A stretch of DNA of 64,000 nucleotides. Source: Areca catechu. Taxonomy: Eukaryota; Streptophyta; Magnoliopsida; Arecales; Arecaceae. The stretch covers positions 34,642,449 to 34,706,448 of the forward strand of contig CM038052.1 in the NCBI GenBank assembly GCA_021397845.1, given 5' to 3'. Within the stretch, counting starts at the first letter, position 1. Each line of letters begins with the position of its first letter. This document shows, piece after piece, positions 22,350 to 33,240 of the stretch. A program made the translations under genes and the position numbers. The notes under the pieces are model-generated. The model made no database searches and was not told where the DNA came from. It saw only the letters and a program-made list of their open reading frames with translations.

Positions 22350-22964
22350 TGATGGGAGACCGAAAGTCTATTTTATTTTATTTTATTTGAGTCCATTAGT
22401 CCTGTGTCACTTGAGTCAAAGTAAGCCAATTAAGTCCTATAATAAAGTGAGATAACTGAGTCAGTTGAGTCCACTTAGTCAGGTCCAGTCTTTTTTAGTT
22501 CAGTCAAGTCTGATCGAGTCCATTTAAGTTATGTTCAAGAGGAGAGTCGGCAGACCAGGAGATTTACCAGGCCTTCCCAACCAGAGATGGCCTTCATGCA
22601 CCTGGACCATTTCATGCCACTAGGCCTGCAAGAGAGAGCTCCAGTCCAAGACAAAGGTCCTCTGTTGACCAGGTCCACCAGGATTTCTTGGCCCACAGTC
22701 AGGATTTCTTGGCCCACAAGTCAGGATTTCTTGGCCCTCAAGTCATGTACCCTGGGATGAATCTATAAATACCACCCCTCCCCTCTTGTATGAAGTATCT
22801 TTTTTCTCATGAATATAACTTAAAATTGAAAGTTATTTTGTCTTAGTTTTTTTCTCCGGATTGGAGTGGGTGTGATGCACGTGTTCCCTGTTCTTGAGTG
22901 CAAGCCCTAATCCCCTGGTGACTTCTACGCTCGCCAGCGATCCCTCGCTTCCCGTCCCGCATCA
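22350..22964. mobile_element. Solo LTR inside the LINE
   Basis: This is a 615-bp LTR with ends TGATGGG and CCCGCATCA, flanked by a perfect GTTGT duplication (22345-22349 and 22965-22969). CTATAAATACC at 22760-22775 is a TATA box. Taking the insertion and one GTTGT away restores the LINE order, NNQQG followed by C, A, R, V, W, K. No internal region remains, so an unequal exchange between two LTRs is likely. Its family is not recognised. Confidence 0.9.
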
Positions 22965-22969
22965 GTTGT

Positions 22970-24870
22970 GCTCGGGTTTGGAAGTGAATCGACTGTGCCT
23001 TTACTACTGTGAGTTGGATGTAGTAGTTTCAAGGCTATTAAGTGCATCACCTATCCTGAAATTGCCTAGAATCATTGTCATCTTCTTATTTCCACTTCTT
23101 CTTAACTTTCTTGCCAACCTTCCTTTCAGTTTGAAAAATTTTGGTTCTCATATCCTTACTCGTAGAACACTATTCGGGAGGTGTAGAGGTTTTTGATTCG
23201 GGATGATCCTATGTATCAACTCATCCATTGATTGACATCTCAAGGTGCAAACTCTATAAGTGAAATCGAGTAGAGGTGGATAACATTTTCAGAAGGCTCG
23301 AGAAAGTTGAAACCTCTATCTCTAAACTTCAGGAGAGGGAGGATAGGGAGGGGGAGCTCTCCACTACTGACCTTGCTGATCTTCGGGTTGGCCTATTCTT
23401 GCACCACTCCCTATTAAAGCAACAAAAAATTCTTTGGCACAAAAAATCTAAGATCTAGTGTTTGAAAGAGGGGATCAGAATATAAGATTCTTCTACCGGG
23501 CAACTATTATCAGGAGGCAAAGGAATCATATCAGAGCCTTGAAGGGTGCTGATTGTCAGTGGGTTACTTCTAATGAAGAGGTGCAACAGGTTATCTTGAG
23601 CTTCTTCCGCTCAAGGTGGATTGCTAGTTCGGAGAAGGAGACCTTCCTACCCCCCTAACTACTCAGTTTTCTATCACTGAGAATTTCCTACGATTGGTAG
23701 TGTGGCCAGAGAGAAGATTCAAGCTATTATTTGGACTTTGGCGAGGGATAAATTTCCTGGTCCGGATGGCTACCCCCCTTTTTTCAGACGATACTGGACC
23801 ATTATATGTGGTGAGGTGGTGGAGGTGATTCAGTAATTTTTTTGCTATTGCATTGATGCCTGATACATGGAAGAGAGCCTTTATTATGCTAATTTCAAAG
23901 AGGTCGAAGGTGATGGATCATTACAGGCCCATCAACTTATGTACTACTCTTTATAAGATCTGTGCTAAGATATTGGTGTGCAGGTTGAAGCCTATCCTCT
24001 CCTGGCTGATTAGCCCGAAGCAAGGAAACTTTGTTGGCGGTCATTTCATCTTCGACAACATCATCATTACTCAAGAGTTCATGCATGAACTTCAAAGAGC
24101 TCCTAGGTGCACGAGCCTCATGACCATCAAGCTCAACATGTAGAGAGAGCTTATGACAGGCACACTAAGAGTTCCTCTACTAGGTCTTGGAGAGCTTTGG
24201 ATTCCATTATCATTGGATCAACTAAATTAAAGGCTATGTGCATGCTCTAGCCTTTTCTATATTGATTAATGGCCCACCATCGACCTTCTTTTACTCTTTT
24301 TTTGGTCTGTACCAAGGTTGTTCTCTATCCCCATACCTATTTATTAATTGTGCTGATACTTTGTCTTATGCCTTGCGGCCTGCCACCTAGGGCCGAGCTA
24401 TAAACCCCTATAGGTTGACTCCTGCTGCTCTTCTGATCTTGCATCTACTCTTTGCTAACAATTGCCTCTTGTTGAGCCATGCTTCTATCTAGAATGCATT
24501 GGCATTCCGGTGGATTTTGGAGGTGTACTGTGCTACTTCTGTCTAGAAAGTGAATCTATAGAAGTCTGCCATTTATTTTAATTTCAAAACTAGCACTCAA
24601 GTCAAGCAGTCAATGAGGGAGATCCTTAGCATCACCGAGCAATCTGGAGCTATGCATTACCTGGGGGTACCTATTACTGGTCACTGTCTATGGAGGATCG
24701 AGTGTACCAACCTGGAGGCTTTGATCCATCCTCGTTTTGAGAGATGGCAATCTAGGGCACTCTCGATGATGGGTAGAGTCACCCTTGTCAGGTCTATTCT
24801 AAGTATCATCCCAATATTCCTGCTATCCCATACTATTGTTCCTAGGGCCACCTTGTTGAGACTTGAGTAG
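22970..24870 (+). pseudogene. LINE ORF2, reverse transcriptase
   Basis: The region begins with RVWK.IDCAF, the end of the endonuclease, then FEKFWF. The RT fingers read DHYRPINLCTTLYKI (23911-23955), RLKPIL, LISPKQGNFV and DNIIITQEF. The palm motif FADD is read as FANN at 24451-24462: both catalytic aspartates are Asn. MHYLGVPITG and MMGRVTLVRSIL follow in the segment 24613-24870. There are many stops. Confidence 0.8.
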
Positions 24871-26520
24871 ATGTTTAGAAACTTCCTTTGAGACTCCTAT
24901 CTAGGGAGGGCTGGAGTTCACCTCCTTATTTGGGATGTGGCCTACCTGTCGATCAAGAGGGGGGCTTAGCATTTAGTCTTTACAAGTTTAATAAAAAGCT
25001 TTGATTGCTAAGCATGCTTTCTTCTACAGCCCTATGGCCCTTGGAGCATGATGATCCAGGCAAGGTATGGTCATTGGAGCAGTAAGAGGGAGCACATCAC
25101 TAGCTATAATAGCTCCTTTACATGGAGGGATATCTGTCTGCATGCCCTAGTTATCTTGGATCAAGTGTCTTGAATCCTAGGTGATGGCAGATCGATTGGC
25201 CACTTGTGCAACATATGGATGGTCGATCTGCCTCTATGTCAATGGCCTACATTTGTTAGTATGGATCTTGATGACCATACTCAGGTCTCTGATTTGTTTT
25301 GATCAGAGGGGAGGGGCTGGGACACCTAGAGGGTGACCCAACTCTTTGGTGATATATTGGCTGGTAGAGTTTTGTCCCTGGCAATCCCCATTTCATAGGG
25401 CCCAGACATTAGGATGCGGCAATCATCATGCAAACCCAGATTTGTGACTAGGGAGCTCTATAATATGAACAGGGAGGAGCCGACGAGGTCAATGGATCAT
25501 GCATGATTTGGAGACCTAGGATTCATCCCAGGATAAGCTTATTTTCTGGAAGGTGGCTTGGTGCAGATTGCCTACCAAGGCACTACTCAGAGCTAGAGGT
25601 ATAGGCATTTAGGCTACTTATCTTATCTACAGCACGGTGGATGAGATCATGGAGCATGTTCTATTATTTTGCCTGCATGCTACACAGGTTTGGTGATTGG
25701 CTGCCTTGCCTTTCATCAATGGTCCTGTAAAGCAATCTACCCAATCTTTCCTAAAGGCTGTGCGACTAAGTTCTGAGTCTGATATTATTTGGAGAGCCGC
25801 AATCGGAGTTGCCTATACTGCTTACCAGATTTAGCTAGCCTTGAATCCGGGAACTTTTGAGATGAGATGGCTAGCTGAGAGATTTGTGCTGAAGAGGGCA
25901 TTGACCCTGGTTGCAGAGATGACTGAGATCTCGCTACCTAATGCAACTCTTAGGATGCGGGACATCTAGGACTTTCCTGCTCATCCATCCTTTAGGAGGA
26001 GGATCTTCATCTCTTGGGAGACCCCACCCCTGTCATTCTTGAATGTCAACTTTGATAGTAGTGTGACGGACAGGAGAGGCGGTGCGAGGTTTATTATTCA
26101 TGGCCTGGACTCCTGGCTTTATTGTGGCTAGTGATTTTCGGTTGGTAGAGACCTAATTGAGGGCAGCATGGGAGGGGATATATTTTGCTAGATTGACTTT
26201 TCATGTCAATCAATTAATCATCGAGGATGATTCTGCTATGATTGTGGACTGGTTACAAGGACATCCCGAATGTGGTATGGTTACACACTCTCTTATGCGA
26301 GATATCTATTTACTGCTGCGTGGATATGCTACTTGTAATATCAAGCATATCTATCGGGAGGTGAACATCCTGTAGATAGGATCACCTCCTTTGTTGCTTA
26401 TTATTCTGGGACTACTGTATGGATTGATGTTTCTCTTTTACTAAGGTCCTTCAAGAATATCGTATTTTGTAATCTTTTTGATTATATCTATACTTGGTGT
26501 ATATCATGCTTCCATCTTAT
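24871..26520 (+). pseudogene. LINE ORF2, zf-RVT and RNase H domains
   Basis: The zf-RVT-like segment lies at about 25540-25700 (FWKVAWCRLPTKALLRARG, then DEIMEHVLLFC). The C-terminal RNase H has LNVNFDSSVTDRRGGARFII (near 26040-26097) followed by LRAAWEGI and LIIEDDSAMIVDWL (26157-26260). An RNase H at the end of ORF2 is found in a subset of plant L1 elements. There are stops throughout. The recognisable LINE ends near 26520. No clear poly(A) tail or target duplication was found. Confidence 0.72.
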
Positions 26521-27126
26521 AAGAAAAGAAGGAGAAGGGCTCTTCCTCTAATCGGAGTCATGGGAGAACAGTCAGTATTCCAACTGGTCCTTGATTCATA
26601 CTCTTTGGAATGCTCATTTTAGTTAGCAAGCTTTTCTTTCTATCATGTCGAAAATGTTAGTTTCGCAGAACATAAAACAGGTTCCAAATGATTTAGTGAT
26701 CAGTGATTGGTTAACAACATGCTTGGACCCTTGCTTCTCTTCTCCTCATAATATATATTTTTTCATAGATTTTACTTAAAATAAATATATTATTTTAAGA
26801 TTTTATACATCTTTATTGATAAATTTTGTAAAAAGCAACCAAATGATATATATATATATATTTCAGTCTGTGTATATATCTTCTTTAGTAAAACCTAACA
26901 AAAAAAAAAAAAAAAAACAATACCATTACCACACAGATGCTCTCTGTATCTCTTGTGCTGCAGATAAAAAAAAGAATTTTCATTGAAGTGCAATGCGGCG
27001 TGCGGTAGATATTGAGATGATAAGTTGAAACGAGCCTACACAATTAATCATTATGGAAAATAGATTTTAATATTTGTCATGCATTGCATCATGCCCCAAA
27101 TGAAGCCCTTTATTTCCACTGCATTA
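26521..27126. other. AT-rich spacer, no gene
   Basis: It contains a (TA)n run at 26846-26862 and an A-run at 26901-26918. Nothing else is recognised. Confidence 0.5.
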
Positions 27127-27134
27127 GAACAAAC

Positions 27135-28157
27135 TAGAGCTATCAACGGATCGGGTTCGGATCGAAATCCAGATATCCAAATCCAGACCCGACCTTAGTT
27201 ACTGGATCCAGATCTAGACCCGAATACCCGACGGGTCTAATTTTAAAGTACCAGATCCATACCCGAATAGATCCCGGATATTCAAATTCGAACAAGAATG
27301 GGCATTACCAAAAAAAACTTACCGATTTGGTGGCACTGTAGCAGGGGCTCGGATCCGAGAAAGATGAAGCCAAAATGGAAACGACATCGAAACAGGAACA
27401 GCGGCAGCCAGCGGGGGACGATCGAGAGGGGAGGCATCGGCTATCAAGGGGGGAAGGCATCGGCCGGCGGGGCTCGGAGCTGAGGAAAGCATCGAGAGAA
27501 GCATCGACTGGAGGGGGATCGGCTGTCGAGGGAGGCGTCGGCCGTCGAGGGTCGACCATCGAGCGGGGGAAGGCATCGGCCATCGAGGGGGGGAGGCATC
27601 GGCCGGCGAGGCTCGGAGTTGAGGAAGGCATCGATTGGAAGGGGATCGGCCGTCGAGGGAGGCGTCGGCCGTCGAGGGTCGACCATCGAGCGGGGGGAGG
27701 CGTTGGCCGTCGAGGGGAAGGTGTCGATTGTGAAAGGATCGGCCATCGAGGGAGGCATCGGCTATGGGCGTGGAGGCGGAGCACCGGAGCACGAGGGGGA
27801 AGCCGCTGGCGACTGGGCAACTAGAAGGGAGAAAGGGGAAGGGCCAAAGGGCTAGGGCACGATTTGAAGTTTTTATAGTAAAAACTTGATCTATTTTTAA
27901 CCGTTGAATTATGATCCAACATCCCACATTTATATAAATATATATAATATATAAATATATATAATATTATTTATTTAATAGGATCTCGGGCCTACCGAGT
28001 CTGGATATATAATATCTAAATCTGAATCTATTTAACTATAATTAATTAAATCCAAATTTGGATCTAGATAAACGAATCCAAATTGAGATTCAGATCCGAA
28101 TCTGTTAGGTTCGGATTCATAGATCTTGAATCCGGACACGATCCATTGACAGTTCCG
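27135..28157. mobile_element. hAT-like non-autonomous element with long degenerate inverted ends
   Basis: The left end TAGAGCTATCAACGGATCGG and the reverse complement of the right end CGGAACTGTCAATGGATCG match at about 19 of 26 positions. The inverted similarity continues inward through GGATCCAGATC-type and GGATCTAGATA-type words. The 8-bp flanks GAACAAAC (27127-27134) and GCATAAAC (28158-28165) match at 6 of 8 positions, fitting a decayed hAT target duplication. No transposase is encoded. The AGAGCTGTCAATG-like terminus is a recurrent plant repeat signature. Confidence 0.5.
27412..27790. repeat. GC-rich minisatellite inside the hAT-like element
   Basis: The array is built from GGCATCGGCCRTCGAGGG variants. 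A higher-order unit of about 125 bp is repeated, seen by GTCGAGGGTCGACCATCGAG at about 27543 and 27670. Several frames are open on both strands only because the repeats lack stops. Confidence 0.8.
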
Positions 28158-28165
28158 GCATAAAC

Positions 28166-29640
28166 GGTACTTGCAAACTGCGCGCATGGACACGGCTTAA
28201 AAACTTGCGACTCTTGTTGCGTTTTAATTGATTGCACGTACAAAGTTGTCTTAATTAGGATGCAAACAAAAATATCTAAAAATGCGCACCGGCTGCAAAG
28301 AAAGAATGATAAATATCAATCTCATGTCTCCTTAACACATAACCAAAGGCAAGTTTACATCCACAATATGCGAAGTATTGTAATTTTGCTAGCCATTAAA
28401 ACCACCTCACTTCTATCATCCAGTAATATCATTCTAATGTCAAGTGCATGGGTTTAACTTGAGAGTGCAAGGGCTATCTCCCATTCATCTCCTTCTTTCT
28501 CTTGTGGCAGGGAAAGGGATTATCTCTGGTGTATAATAAAAGATACATCAATGGTATCAGCCTCAAAAGGGTAGCAAACTTTCAGAGGAAACTTAAGACT
28601 TCCAGAACTTGGATTTCTCAAGTGTGCTTCTAAAATTGGTAAGAAGACCAACAACTTGATTTGCTTCTCGAAATATAATATCGATGCATAAATAAGTGTA
28701 GTCCTGCATGGTAAGTCAAATTTTCGGTACAATCGCCTGTTAATTATCATCTATCAACAGGATGAGATTTACGGTCAGAATCTTGATGCACATACAAATG
28801 GTACTAGAAATATTTGTCATCAAAAAAAAAAAGTGGTCAGGTTAGCTGCTTGTGAATTCTTTTTGTTTTTCAACTTGTTGATGGAGGGTCATTCAATCTG
28901 AAAACAAGCTGGTCTATGCATATAATTTGAGCTTAGCATAATAGTGCAAAGCTTTAAATTTACCTCATTCCATTTTGATCCGAGCTTGAATTTAACCTAA
29001 TTCAATTTAGTTGTGAATTAATTGAGCTCTGTTTTTATATTTATGTATTAAATATTAAAATACTTTATATATAAAAAATATATATAGCATATCATAGCCA
29101 TTCTAAATGAATTTGCAACATTTACCAATTAGTAAGCGTCTCAACCACTGAATTAAAATATGATAATGAACAATACCCTAGAAGATATATACAAAGTAGG
29201 CTTATCACCAAGAACTACACAATTGGACGTACTTGAACCTCATCACCACCCATAGATTCCATTAGGTTTAGCATGAGTCAAAAGCTAGTTGTGATATGGA
29301 TCTAGTGAAAGTATACAGCCATACACAATGCAAATCTCATGGGATACCTAATATGACTTGTAGATACTTCTATTTATGATGTGTGGACACCTTGGATTGC
29401 AACCGTTCTATGGAGGCTCCTTCGCCTGTAGCCCTTTGTGTTGTTTCCGTATGTACACTTGTGTGTACACGAGTTTCTACGTGGGACCCATGATGGGAGG
29501 ATGGGGAACCGTAGCCATTCATCATCCTTTATTAAGTGACAGGGCTGAACTGAGGATTGACGGCTTTCCTGCTTGAATCTTGACACAGCGAGAAGGGGGA
29601 GGAGTGATTTAATTACCGAATTTATCTTTTTTTTTTTTTT
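28166..29640. other. AT-rich intergenic sequence, no gene recognised
   Basis: Short open stretches (minus 28750-28520, plus 29376-29576, minus 29811-29374) match no family I know. A poly(T) run at 29627-29640 sits directly before the E2 target duplication. Confidence 0.5.
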
Positions 29641-29645
29641 GGTAT

Positions 29646-31082
29646 TGACATGGCAAGAAGCTGACATATAATTTTCATTAGATGCCATGTCAAAAAAGTT
29701 ATCATGGTGGATATCCTGTCTCGGATTTCTTTGACCGAGCCGAGTTCTTCCAGAATGACAATGTGGCCCGTCAAAACCGAGTTCTGTCCTCCGCCAGGTC
29801 AGCACCCGCAAGCCCGGGATATCTAGATCGGAGTCGAGCGACCTCCTTCACCAGATCGAGCCCCTCCGAGGCTAAGCCTCCTGGACCGAAGTCGAACTCA
29901 GCCCTCCTCCGCCAGGTCGAGCCCCTCCGAGGCCGAGCCCTCTGGGCTGGAGTCGCGCGCTGACCTCCTCTGCCAGATCGAGCCCCTCCGAGGCTGAGCC
30001 CCCTGGACCGGAGTCGAGCTCAGCCCTCCTCCGCCAAGTCAAATCCCTCCGAGGTCGAGCACTCTGAGCAGGAGTCGAGCCTTCCTTCATCGGGTCGAGC
30101 CCTTCCGAGGTCGAGCCCCCTAGACCGGAGTCGAGCCTAGCCCTCCTCCGCCAGGTCGACCCCTCGGAGGTCGAGCCCCCCGGGCCGGAGTCGAGTCCCA
30201 ACTCTCCAATTTGGCAACCACCTTGGACAATGCCGCCGGTCGCCAAAGGGGCGGAGCCACCCCCCGAGGCACCGGCGAGCCACCCGACAACTACGAAGAA
30301 GCACCTATCAAATCATAATAATTGTCCGCAACCATCACGTACACTAGAAGAGAAAGGAGCTCCCTGACCGAGACGCCATGCTCTCCACCAACCGCCTGCA
30401 CTACCCATAAGAGGAAGTCAACCAGGGGATTCGAATCTCGGGGGCGGTGGTACCCCAATCGAAGCCCTGCCAGGTTACCCGGAGTGGAGCGACCGGAAGG
30501 AATGTCAGAGCGCATGGCAGCTTCCTTTATAATGAATCAGGAAATACGTTCCATCCATGGAACGGAACACCGCCGCACACGCCTGCCAGCGCGGGGGAGA
30601 TCCCGAGGTAGGCATTCAACAATCACCTAGACTTAAAAGAACCTTCGACACCCTCAGGGGGAGGTAAGCAAAACACGCAAGCTAAACTACAAACATCCAA
30701 GCAAGTAGGGGAAGGAGGCCACACAAGAGAACCATCCAGGAGACTGAAAATCCAAGGCTCTCGGAGGTCCACAAGAAGGATCGCCCGAACACAGCCATCC
30801 ATCTCCAGTTCACTTCGGCCACCACCTTTCCCAGCCTACTTGCACCCCAACTCACACATCATTCACTCCTCCTAGCATTGAGTCCATCTCAGGGGCTCGA
30901 CCAGGAGGATTTGTTTCCCTGGATCATCACTGACTTGACCGTCAGAGTGCCCTCGCTGGAATTCCCAACCTGGGTCACTAATCCTTGTTTTGCATGTCCC
31001 AAGGAGCAGGACATCATGGAGGAGACGAGGGGCGATCCGATGCCGATAGCAACTACGGGCTGTGACGATCTTGGCGGCAATA
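29646..31082 (+). repeat. E2 5' LTR
   Basis: This 1,437-bp LTR reads TGACATGG...GGCAATA. It contains an internal array of about 65-bp units with TCGAGCCCCTCCGAGGC at 29800-30200. A conserved GGTAAGCAAA donor-like site lies at 30663-30672. The acceptor-like site is TTTTGCATG, in which AG is lost. Confidence 0.94.
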
Positions 31083-31085
31083 AAT

Positions 31086-31097
31086 TGGCACACCAAG
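31086..31097 (+). other. E2 primer-binding site
   Basis: TGGCACACCAAG follows the LTR after the spacer AAT and continues into GTAGGGGG. E3 has TGGCGCGCCAGG followed by the same GTAGGGGG. Confidence 0.7.
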
Positions 31098-31156
31098 TAG
31101 GGGGCAGGACATATTTTGATCCAAACTAAACCCCCTGCAAGCAGCTCACCGAAAAA

Positions 31157-32756
31157 ATGGTGACGACGCGAGCGAGAAAAATCTCCACTAGCCGTGCGGG
31201 AGACCCCCTTCTCAAGGGGACCCACACGATCCGGAAGGGGAGCTCCCCGCTCTTGCTCAACCAACTCCAGTGAACATCCAGCTAGTCGTGCTCGCCTAGA
31301 AAATGCAGATCCTCACCATGGCGGTGCGCCAGCTCTAGCACTAACAACGGTCCTTGGTTACCCATCAGCAGTCAAGGACCCCTGCGGCCCATGCCGCAAC
31401 ACCCCGCGACAGCCTGCGTTCCTTCCAAGGAAGGCCTTCGCAGCCGCAAGCCATCACTAATCACTGGGGTAGTCACTTGACCCTGGCAAAGAGATAACGG
31501 GCTGGATCTATCGATGGGGAGAGCAGGTCCCCAACCCTCGAGCGGGTAGCAGCCAAGCCCCGCCGAGGTCGAAAGGGCAAGGCCCCCCTTTAAGGACATC
31601 ATCCAATGTCACCTTATATGTCTCCTTCAGCCTCGACGGAGGGCTCCAACGACGAGACCGTCAGGCGCACAGCTGAGAAGCGCCTGGATGAGCACGAGCG
31701 CAAGCTGACAGAATTATCCCACCGGTTTGCGAACGTGCAGGGCTCTACTGACGAGCCAGCAGGCTATGACGTCCGTCCCCCCTTCTCCCGAGATATCCAA
31801 GAGGAACCGATTCCTAGCCGGTTTCGGATGCCATAGGTGGATCCCTACGATGGGACCACTGACCCCCTGGACTACCTAGAAAGCTACAATGCCCTCATGA
31901 GGGTCCAGGGGGCCATCGATGCCCTTTTTTGCATTGCCTTCGCAGCAACGCTCAGGAAGGCGGCTTGGGTCTGGTTTACCCGCCTCGAGCTCGAAAGCAT
32001 TGGCTCTTTCGCTCAACTGGAGCGGAAGTTCATGGCCCACTTCGACACCTGTCGGAAGGTGCCACGTGAAGCAGATTGCCTCTTCTCCATCCGGCAACAG
32101 GACCGCGAGCCCCTACGAGACTACGTGGCCCGTTTCAAGGTTGTCGTGTTAGAGATTTACAACCTTAATGAGCTAGTCACCATGCTGGCACTGAAGCAAG
32201 GGCTTAGGACCTCCCGCCTGACTTACTCGCTCGACAAGAAACCCTCCAAGAGCTACTCCGAGCTCCTCCACCGAGCTCAAAAGTACATCCATGCCGAGGA
32301 GGCGGACCGTACAAGAAGGGAGCTCGACGGGAAGTCGTTGAAGAAGCCGACTCCCTCCGAGACGTCTGGGACACGGAAGCCAGGGTCCCCGACTCCGAAA
32401 TTCCCCCAAGGGCTGAGACCGAGGTGTGCTCCCACTCCAGAGGAGAGACTCACCCCCTACTCGCCCCCAGGACAAAGATCTTGATGGAGATCGAAGGTGA
32501 GCCCTACCTGAAGTGCCCACCTCCGATGATGCCATCCACTAGCCATGACAAGACGAAGTATTGCCGCTACCATCACAACTATGACCACGATACTGAGGAA
32601 TGCCGCAATCTCAAGAGGAAAATTGAAGAACTCATCAAGAGAGGCTATCTTGGGAGGTTCATGGGGGGCATACCTCCAGCGGAACCTCAAGCGCTCGTCG
32701 CTCTCCCCCGGTTCCTGCAATCGACAATCGTCCTACCGAGAAGCCGGTGGGGATGA
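31157..32756 (+). pseudogene. E2 Gag
   Basis: Gag starts at ATG 31157 (MVTTRARKIS, matching the E3 start). The capsid core has DPYDGTTDPLDYLESY and LTYSLDKKPSKSYSELL in the segment 31606-32484, interrupted by TAG at 31834-31836 where E3 has CAG. After a frame change near 32400 comes the zinc motif CRYHHNYDHDTEEC (CX2HX4HX4C). Another frameshift near 32705 ends the segment. Confidence 0.82.
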
Positions 32757-32843
32757 TATGCTGGGGAGCCGAGCGCGCATCTAAGAAGGTCCGGGGGGCA
32801 GGGTATTCTGAAATTGTACTCTCCTTTATGAGAGAAGGGGGAG

Positions 32844-33240
32844 ATGGGGAGAAATGTAAATAACAATACCGTGGTCATCAAGATGACGATCATGAAGCAT
32901 CCTGTAAAACGCATCATGGTTGATAGTGGAAGCTTCATAGATGTGCTTTTTTATGATGCCTTCTATAGAATAAACTTGTCCTCCACTCAGCTTAAACCTG
33001 TGCACATGCCCCTTGTTGGCTTCATGGGGGATTCTGTGAGGGTTAAGGGAGAGATCACTCTCTTAGTCACTGCCGGTACCCCACCTCGACAGAGCACTGT
33101 TATGATGACCTTCAAGTGGTTAGGCTTCCTTCGGCCTACAATGTGATCCTTGGCCGACCTGGGCTCAATTTGCTCGATGTCGTCATTTCTGCGAAGTAGC
33201 TGCTGGTGCAGTTCCCAACTCCCTATGGAGTTGGCGAGAT
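32844..33240 (+). pseudogene. E2 aspartic protease
   Basis: The catalytic motif is MVDSGSFIDVLFYDAF, with Asp at 32922-32924; Ala after DSGS has become Phe. The C-terminal part (VILGRPGLN) is in another frame after a shift near 33115. This enzyme processes Gag-Pol in intact relatives. Confidence 0.75.

Noticed and set aside
22535..22717. Short reading inside the solo LTR
   Set aside because: It lies wholly within an LTR with defined boundaries and contains a short direct repeat (AGGATTTCTTGGCCCAC) that keeps it open.
27305..27927. Pro/Arg-rich and Gly/Arg-rich readings of 100-200 codons
   Set aside because: They are produced by the GC-rich minisatellite inside the palindromic element, in four frames at once.
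28520..28750. Minus-strand reading of 76 codons, perhaps a host exon
   Set aside because: No family resemblance and no supporting exon nearby. It may be chance in AT-rich DNA.
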